Positions 59,118 to 64,000 of a DNA stretch of 64,000 nt are shown here, one piece after another. The position numbers and the translations under genes are program-made. The notes below the pieces were generated by a model, which was not told the DNA's origin, made no database searches, and was given only the letters and a program-made list of their open reading frames with translations. Positions within the stretch are counted from its first letter, which is position 1; the number at the start of each line of letters is the position of its first letter. Source of the stretch: Flavobacteriales bacterium (GTDB lineage Bacteria; Bacteroidota; Bacteroidia; Flavobacteriales_F; PHOS-HE28); the NCBI GenBank assembly GCA_016713875.1, contig JADJOI010000003.1, forward strand, positions 1,550,001 through 1,614,000, written 5' to 3'.

Positions 59118-60266
59118 ATGCGCCTCCGCTTCTTTCTTCCTGTGCTGCCGCTGCTGGCCGCACCGATCGTCATCCGGGCCGCGAACGTGGTCGTGACGCA
59201 CGTGGGCACACCACCCGCGGCGCAGACCGCCATCGACCACGCCGCCGGCATCTGGGGCGGCATCCTGGAGTCCGCGGTGACCATCAAGGTGCGCGTGCTG
59301 TGGTTCCCGCTGGGCGGCACCACGCTCGGGATCACCTTTCCGAACGGCCGCCGCGATTTCGCCGGGGCCCCGCTGCCGCAGACCTGGTACGCCAGTGCGC
59401 TGGCCAACAGCATCGCCGGCACGGAGCTGAATCCGGGTGAGAGCGACATGGACATCTACCTCAACAGCGGCACGAACTGGTACCTGGGCACGGACGGGCA
59501 GCCCGCCGCCGGTCAGCACGATCTGGTGACCGTGGCGCTGCACGAGATGGGGCATGGTCTCGGATTCGTGGGCCTGTCCAAAAAGGTGGCCGGCCAGGGC
59601 TCCCTCGGCCTGCTGCAGATGGCCGACTTCGCCCCGCTGACCACGAGCTTTCCCTGGCCGCAGCTGGACACCCTGCCCGGTGTGTTCGATGTGTACCTCA
59701 GCGATGAGCAGGACGGCCCGCTGGTGATGATGCCGAACCCCGGAACCCAGCTGGGCGATGCGATGACCGGCAACCAGCTCCATTTCAATGGACCCCAGGT
59801 GCTGGCCGCCAACGGCGGGACCGGAGCACGGATGTACGCGCCGTCCACCTTCGCGTTGGGCAGCAGCTGCGTGCACTTCAACGAATCGACGTTCCCGCCG
59901 GGCGATCCCGATGAGCTGATGACCCCGTTCAGTTCCAGCGGCGACGCGAACCACTGGCCCGGGCCGCTGTGCCTGGCGCTGATGCAGGACATCGGCTGGG
60001 TGCTGGCGCCCGATGTGAGCGTGCAGGAACGACCTGTGGCGGAGGTGGCCCAGGCATGGCCGAACCCAGCCGTGGACGTGCTGCACGTGCGCCTGCCCGG
60101 GCTCGTGCAGGGCGAAATGCTTCGCATCGTGGACGGCACCGGTCGCACGGTGGGCCGCGTGGCGTACGGCGACCCGTTGTCCGTCGGCGAGCTCGCGCCC
60201 GGCGTGTACACCGTGAACGCCGAAGGGGAAGGCGCGGGGCTCCGGTTCATCCGTGCGGAGCAATGA
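59118..60266 (+). CDS. Secreted zinc metalloprotease with T9SS sorting domain
   Basis: A 382-residue exported protein (RLRFFLPVLPLLAAPIVIRA). The zinc site is LVTVALHEMGHGLGFVGLSK (HExxHxxGxxH/G type, about residues 140-150). The surroundings (DMDIYLNSGTNWYLGTDGQP before, HFNGPQVLAANGG and FPPGDPDELMTPFSSSGDAN after) resemble the pappalysin/archaemetzincin-like Bacteroidota proteases with a Met-turn in DELMTP. The C-terminal 80 residues (AWPNPAVDVLHVRLPGLV, MLRIVDGTGRTVGRVAYG) are a type A sorting domain. It ends overlapping the OsmC gene. Confidence 0.88.
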   Translation: MRLRFFLPVLPLLAAPIVIRAANVVVTHVGTPPAAQTAIDHAAGIWGGILESAVTIKVRVLWFPLGGTTLGITFPNGRRDFAGAPLPQTWYASALANSIAGTELNPGESDMDIYLNSGTNWYLGTDGQPAAGQHDLVTVALHEMGHGLGFVGLSKKVAGQGSLGLLQMADFAPLTTSFPWPQLDTLPGVFDVYLSDEQDGPLVMMPNPGTQLGDAMTGNQLHFNGPQVLAANGGTGARMYAPSTFALGSSCVHFNESTFPPGDPDELMTPFSSSGDANHWPGPLCLALMQDIGWVLAPDVSVQERPVAEVAQAWPNPAVDVLHVRLPGLVQGEMLRIVDGTGRTVGRVAYGDPLSVGELAPGVYTVNAEGEGAGLRFIRAEQ

Positions 60267-60736
60267 ACAACGGTGAGCACCACTACGCGCTGGACCTGGA
60301 ATGGCTCGGCAACACCGGCCAGGGCACCCGCACCTACGAGGGCTACTCGCGCGAGCACGTGGTGCGTATCGCGGGCAAGCCCGACCTGCGCGGTACGGCG
60401 GACCCGATGTTCCGAGGTGATGCCGCGCTGCACAACCCCGAGGACCTGCTGTTGGCGGCGCTGAGCCAGTGCCACCTGCTCACCTACCTGGCGCTGTGCG
60501 CCCGCGCGAGGATCAATGTGCTGCGGTACCGAGACCGCGCCGAAGGCACCCTGATGCTCACCAAGGACGGTGGTGGGCACTTCACCGAGGCGGTGCTTCG
60601 GCCCGCGGTGGTGGTGGCCCAGGAGAGCATGCTGGAGAAGGCACGGTACTTCCACGGCGAGGTGCACAAGTACTGCTTCATCGCCCGCAGCGTCAACTTC
60701 CCCGTGCGGTGCGAGGCGGTGGTGAAGGTCGGATGA
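60263..60736 (+). CDS. OsmC family protein
   Basis: A 157-residue OsmC/Ohr-fold protein. DLEWLGNTGQGTRTYEGYSR at the N-terminus is the family start, then NPEDLLLAALSQCHLLTYLA with the catalytic Cys, and EKARYFHGEVHKYCFIARSV with the second Cys. Such proteins reduce organic peroxides. The ATG overlaps the upstream stop by four bases and gives standard length. Confidence 0.9.
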   Translation: MNNGEHHYALDLEWLGNTGQGTRTYEGYSREHVVRIAGKPDLRGTADPMFRGDAALHNPEDLLLAALSQCHLLTYLALCARARINVLRYRDRAEGTLMLTKDGGGHFTEAVLRPAVVVAQESMLEKARYFHGEVHKYCFIARSVNFPVRCEAVVKVG

Positions 60737-60742
60737 ACGGCG

Positions 60743-61108
60743 TCACGCGCCCTTCGGGCTGGATCGCCGCAGGGACACCCGGATGGCGACCAGTTGGACG
60801 CATCCCGCCAGGAGGTACATGTACGGCAATCCCGTCTTCCCCGCGGCGAACAGCTCGAGCATCACCGTGAAGGACAGCAGGGCCTCGATGCCGATGAAGA
60901 CCGCATCGATCCACGGATGACGCCTTGCGATGGCGTGGTGGAACACGGCCAGTGAGAGGAAGACCAGTGAGGCGGGCGCGAAGAGCATGTAGGTGGCATG
61001 CCCGTGCTCCCACCGCTCGTACGCGTGCAGCGCGATGACCAGGCCGGCCAAGATGTGCGCAAAGCGCAGCAGGCGCCGCCTGCGAGGGGACCGTGACGTG
61101 GACGACAT
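60743..61108 (-). CDS. Small four-helix membrane protein
   Basis: A 121-residue protein with four hydrophobic segments: FAHILAGLVIALHAYERW, YMLFAPASLVFLSLAVFHHA, WIDAVFIGIEALLSFTVML, LPYMYLLAGCVQLVAIRV. The N-terminus is Arg/Ser-rich (SRSPRRRRLL). No family recognised. The ATG at 61108 is preferred to an upstream in-frame start because CATCTTTG lies five bases before it. Confidence 0.75.
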   Translation of the reverse strand: MSSTSRSPRRRRLLRFAHILAGLVIALHAYERWEHGHATYMLFAPASLVFLSLAVFHHAIARRHPWIDAVFIGIEALLSFTVMLELFAAGKTGLPYMYLLAGCVQLVAIRVSLRRSSPKGA

Positions 61109-61113
61109 GTTGA

Positions 61114-61121
61114 CAAAGATG
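61114..61121 (-). promoter_or_regulatory. -7 box of the small membrane-protein gene
   Basis: The minus strand reads CATCTTTG, five bases before the ATG at 61108. Confidence 0.5.
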
Positions 61122-61194
61122 GGGTTGCCGCCCCCATGTGCGAGGGCCGGCGCGTTGTGGAAAACTGCGGACCTCATCCCCCGCTCCCGCCCGG

Positions 61195-61202
61195 TACCTT
61201 CG
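61195..61202 (+). promoter_or_regulatory. -7 box of dnaE
   Basis: TACCTTCG lies 13 bases before the dnaE ATG at 61216. Confidence 0.45.
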
Positions 61203-61215
61203 TGGCCCTCCCCCC

Positions 61216-64000
61216 ATGCAGTTCTCCCACCTCCACGTCCATACCCAGTTCTCGCTCCTCGACGGGGCCGCCAGCATCCCTTCGCTCTTCAAGAAAGCCG
61301 CCAAGGACGGCCAGCCCGCGCTCGCCATCACCGACCATGGCAACATGTTCGGGGCCTTCAAGTTCGTGGCCGAGGCCGGCAAGCACAAGAACGACGACGG
61401 CAGCCTGAAGGTGAAGCCCATCGTGGGCTGCGAGTTCTACGTGGTGGCCGACCGCTTCAAGAAGACCTTTACCCGCGACGACAAGGACAAGCGCCACCAC
61501 CAGCTGATGCTGGCCAAGAACGCCGAGGGCTACAAGAACCTCAGCAAGCTGTGCTCGCTGGGCTTCATGGACGGTTTCTACAGCAAGTATCCGCGCATCG
61601 ACAAGGAGCTGATCCTTCAGTACCACGAGGGCCTGATCGCCACCACCTGCTGCCTGGGCGCCAGCGTGCCACAGGCCATCCTGCGTGCCGGCAACGGAAA
61701 CCTCAGCGCGGCCGAGGCCGAGTTCAAGTGGTGGCTCGATCTCTTCGGCGAGGACTATTACGTCGAGCTACAGCGCCACGGCATTCCCGAGCAGGACCAG
61801 GTGAACGCCGTGCTGGTGCAGTGGGCGCGCAAGTACAACGTGCCCATCATCGCCAGCAACGACAGCCACTATACCGATCAGGAGGATTACAACGCGCACG
61901 ACATCCTGTTGTGCATCAACACAGGGGAAAAACAGCGCACGGAGATCGCCACGGACGAGGACACTTCCACCAAGGACAAGCGCTTCGGCTTCCCCAACGA
62001 CCAGTTCTTCTTCAAGACGCAGGCGCAGATGGCCGAGACCTTCAGCGACCTGCCGGAGGCCTTGGACAACACCGGCCTGATCGTGGACAAGGTGGAGACC
62101 CTGAAGCTGAAGAAGGACATCCTGCTGCCCAACTACCAATTGCCCGAGGGCTTCAGCAACCAGGATGAGTACCTGCAGCACCTGACGTACCAAGGGGCCA
62201 TCAAGCGCTACCTCAACGACGGAGCGTCGGGCATCGATTCGCTGGACCCCAAGATCAAGGAGCGGCTGGACTTCGAGCTCTTCGTGATCCGCACCATGGG
62301 CTTCGCGGGCTACTTCCTCATCGTGCAGGACTTCATCAACCACGGTCGCGAGATCGGCGTGTTGATCGGTCCGGGCCGTGGCAGTGCGGCGGGCAGCGCG
62401 GTGGCCTATTGCATCGGCATCACCAACATCGACCCCATCAAGTACGACCTGCTGTTCGAGCGGTTCCTGAACCCGGACCGCAAGAGCATGCCCGATATCG
62501 ATACGGACTTCGATGACGAGGGGCGGCAGAAGGTGATCGACTATGTGGTAGAGAAATACGGCCAGAACCAGGTGGCGCAGATCGTCACCTACGGCAGCAT
62601 GGCCGCCAAGAGCAGCATCCGCGATGTGGCCCGCGTGATGGACCTTCCCCTACAGGAGGCCGACCGCCTGGCCAAGCTGGTGCCCGAACGGCCGGGCATC
62701 GAACTGGGCCGTCTATTGCGTGCCCCACTGGACGGCGAAGGCAGCCTGAAGCAGAAGGAGAACCTGGGCAGTGAGGAGCTCGCGCTGGTGAAGCAACTGC
62801 GCGAGGTGCTGGAGAGCGGCGAGCTCACCAGCGATGTGCTGAACGCCGCCGAAAAGCTGGAGGGCTCCGTGCGGGGCACGGGCGTGCATGCAGCGGGCAT
62901 CATCATCGCTCCGAAGGACCTGACGGAGATCCTACCGGTGTGCACCAGCAAGGAATCGACCCTGTTGCTGACACAGTACGACGGCAAGGTGGTGGAGGAC
63001 GCGGGCGTGATCAAGATGGACTTCCTGGGGTTGAAGACCCTGACCATCATCCGCGATGCGCTGCGCATGATCAAGGCCAACCACGGGGTGGACATCGACA
63101 TCGACGGCATCCCGCTGGACGACCCGAAGACCTACGCCCTCTACCAGCGCGCCGAGACCAACGGCACCTTCCAGTTCGAGAGCGCGGGCATGCAGAAGTA
63201 CCTGCGCGAACTGAAGGCCGACCAGTTCGGCGACCTCATCGCCATGAACGCCCTGTACCGCCCGGGGCCGCTGGAATACATCCCCACCTTCATCAAGCGC
63301 AAGCACGGCCTGGAGAGGATCGTGTACGACCTGCCGGAGATGGAGGACCTGCTGAAGGAGACCTACGGCGTCACCGTGTACCAGGAGCAGGTGATGTTGC
63401 TGAGCCAGAAGCTCGCCGGCTTCACCAAGGGCGATGCCGACGTGCTGCGGAAGGCGATGGGCAAGAAGGACCGTGCCACGCTGGACAAGATGAAGGGCAA
63501 GTTCCTGGAGGGAACGGCCGAGCGCGGCTTCGATGCCAAGGTGTGCGAGAAGGTCTGGACCGATTGGGAGGCCTTCGCGCAATACGCCTTCAACAAGTCG
63601 CATTCCACCTGCTACGCCTTCGTGGCCTACCAGACCGCCTGGCTGAAGGCCAACTACCCCAGCGAATACATGGCCAGTGTGCTCACCCACTCGGGCGGGC
63701 AGATCGACAAGATCACCTTCTTCATGGAGGAGTGCCGGCGCATGGGCATATCCGTGCTGGGGCCTGACGTGAACGAAAGCCAGCTGCAGTTCAGCGTGAC
63801 ACCGAACAGGCAGGACCCGTCCCGCCCCGGCGGGATCCGCTTCGGTCTGGGCGCGGTGAAGGGTGTGGGCGAGGGTGCGGTGGAAGCCATCGTGGCGGAG
63901 CGCACCGGCAACGGTCCCTTCACCAGCGTGTTCGACCTGGTGCGCCGCGTGAACCTGCGCGCCGCCAACCGCAAGGCCCTGGAAAGCCTGGCCTACGCCG
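61216..64000 (+). CDS. dnaE: DNA polymerase III subunit alpha, N-terminal part
   Basis: The replicative polymerase gene runs off the right edge after 928 codons. It opens with the PHP domain (FSHLHVHTQFSLLDGAASIP, ITDHGNMFGAFKF), followed by the palm: VLIGPGRGSAAGSAVAYCIG, PDIDTDFDDEGR with two catalytic Asp, GVIKMDFLGLKTLT with the third, and LIAMNALYRPGPLEYIPTFI, VTVYQEQVMLLSQKLAGF of the fingers. Near residue 868 the normally conserved join to IRFGLGAVKGVGEGAV is interrupted by RQDPSRPGG, encoded by a palindromic repeat. The ATG at 61216 gives the standard start. Confidence 0.97.
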   Translation, partial: MQFSHLHVHTQFSLLDGAASIPSLFKKAAKDGQPALAITDHGNMFGAFKFVAEAGKHKNDDGSLKVKPIVGCEFYVVADRFKKTFTRDDKDKRHHQLMLAKNAEGYKNLSKLCSLGFMDGFYSKYPRIDKELILQYHEGLIATTCCLGASVPQAILRAGNGNLSAAEAEFKWWLDLFGEDYYVELQRHGIPEQDQVNAVLVQWARKYNVPIIASNDSHYTDQEDYNAHDILLCINTGEKQRTEIATDEDTSTKDKRFGFPNDQFFFKTQAQMAETFSDLPEALDNTGLIVDKVETLKLKKDILLPNYQLPEGFSNQDEYLQHLTYQGAIKRYLNDGASGIDSLDPKIKERLDFELFVIRTMGFAGYFLIVQDFINHGREIGVLIGPGRGSAAGSAVAYCIGITNIDPIKYDLLFERFLNPDRKSMPDIDTDFDDEGRQKVIDYVVEKYGQNQVAQIVTYGSMAAKSSIRDVARVMDLPLQEADRLAKLVPERPGIELGRLLRAPLDGEGSLKQKENLGSEELALVKQLREVLESGELTSDVLNAAEKLEGSVRGTGVHAAGIIIAPKDLTEILPVCTSKESTLLLTQYDGKVVEDAGVIKMDFLGLKTLTIIRDALRMIKANHGVDIDIDGIPLDDPKTYALYQRAETNGTFQFESAGMQKYLRELKADQFGDLIAMNALYRPGPLEYIPTFIKRKHGLERIVYDLPEMEDLLKETYGVTVYQEQVMLLSQKLAGFTKGDADVLRKAMGKKDRATLDKMKGKFLEGTAERGFDAKVCEKVWTDWEAFAQYAFNKSHSTCYAFVAYQTAWLKANYPSEYMASVLTHSGGQIDKITFFMEECRRMGISVLGPDVNESQLQFSVTPNRQDPSRPGGIRFGLGAVKGVGEGAVEAIVAERTGNGPFTSVFDLVRRVNLRAANRKALESLAYA
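63820..63835. repeat. REP-like palindrome inside dnaE
   Basis: TCCCGC-CCCG-GCGGGA forms a six-base stem with a four-base loop. It is the same element as in the glycosyltransferase gene (28947-28962 and 28984-28999) except for the last loop base, and is read here in the frame giving DPSRPGG. Confidence 0.75.

Overview
The window looks like a chromosome segment of a high-GC member of the Bacteroidota, most likely an uncultured Flavobacteriales lineage (inference). The grounds are gliding/T9SS-type C-terminal sorting domains, families largely confined to Bacteroidota (DUF4294, DUF4476, TIGR02757, PorT-like barrels, BatA-like proteins, LPP20-type lipoproteins), the sigma-ABfr type -7 box TAnnTTTG in front of many genes, and almost no Shine-Dalgarno sequences. 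Most of the DNA is visibly GC-rich housekeeping sequence with tightly packed, often ATGA-overlapping genes.

Layout. 1-7.4 kb: truncated outer-membrane protein gene, pcm, a sugar-nucleotide-type oxidoreductase, a lipoprotein, an undecaprenyl-phosphate sugar transferase, 3-hydroxyacyl-CoA dehydrogenase, a barrel protein, an acetyltransferase and a DUF4294 protein. 7.4-23.7 kb: biotin carboxylase, a frameshifted exported protein, a hydrolase, sucC, a LolD-type operon, two T9SS cargo proteins, a BatA-like protein, a dihydroorotase-like protein, peptide deformylase and yqgF. 23.8-25.2 kb: two unrelated short tandem-repeat arrays (11 x 38 bp and about 14 x 33 bp) flank a four-helix-bundle (S23/IVS type) gene and fill the space between the divergent yqgF and dapD genes. 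25.2-29.5 kb: dapD, serine hydrolase, CNNM/CorC-like protein, heptosyltransferase. 35.3-64 kb: ABC ATPase operon, exported nuclease/phosphatase, pckA, a lipoprotein/CsgG-like cluster, saccharopine dehydrogenase, trmN6-rimM-rpsP, GH20 hexosaminidase, a YhcG-type nuclease, M1 peptidase, pfkA, a T9SS metalloprotease, OsmC and the start of dnaE.

The main discovery is at 29.7-35.2 kb: an AT-richer island that is an array of four integron gene cassettes without an integrase in view. At each of the four cassettes the inverse core site at its 3' end is the exact reverse complement (9-10 bases) of the core site at its own 5' boundary, and each attC folds into an imperfect inverted repeat. Such self-complementarity arises when a cassette excises as a circle and is hard to get by chance. 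The cassettes carry (1) an orphan membrane-anchored protein, (2) a complete restriction-modification system (HTH controller, beta-class DNA methyltransferase with an embedded XRE-like domain, HNH/BstXI-like endonuclease) in an unusually large cassette of about 2.9 kb, (3) a PD-(D/E)XK nuclease-like protein, and (4) an HMA-CDF cation transporter.

Other signals worth attention are small palindromic elements inside reading frames: two in the heptosyltransferase gene (read in two different frames) and one in dnaE, plus a different palindrome duplicated 111 bp apart in the YhcG-type gene. Many -7 promoter boxes lie only 3-8 bases before the start codon, implying leaderless or nearly leaderless mRNAs.
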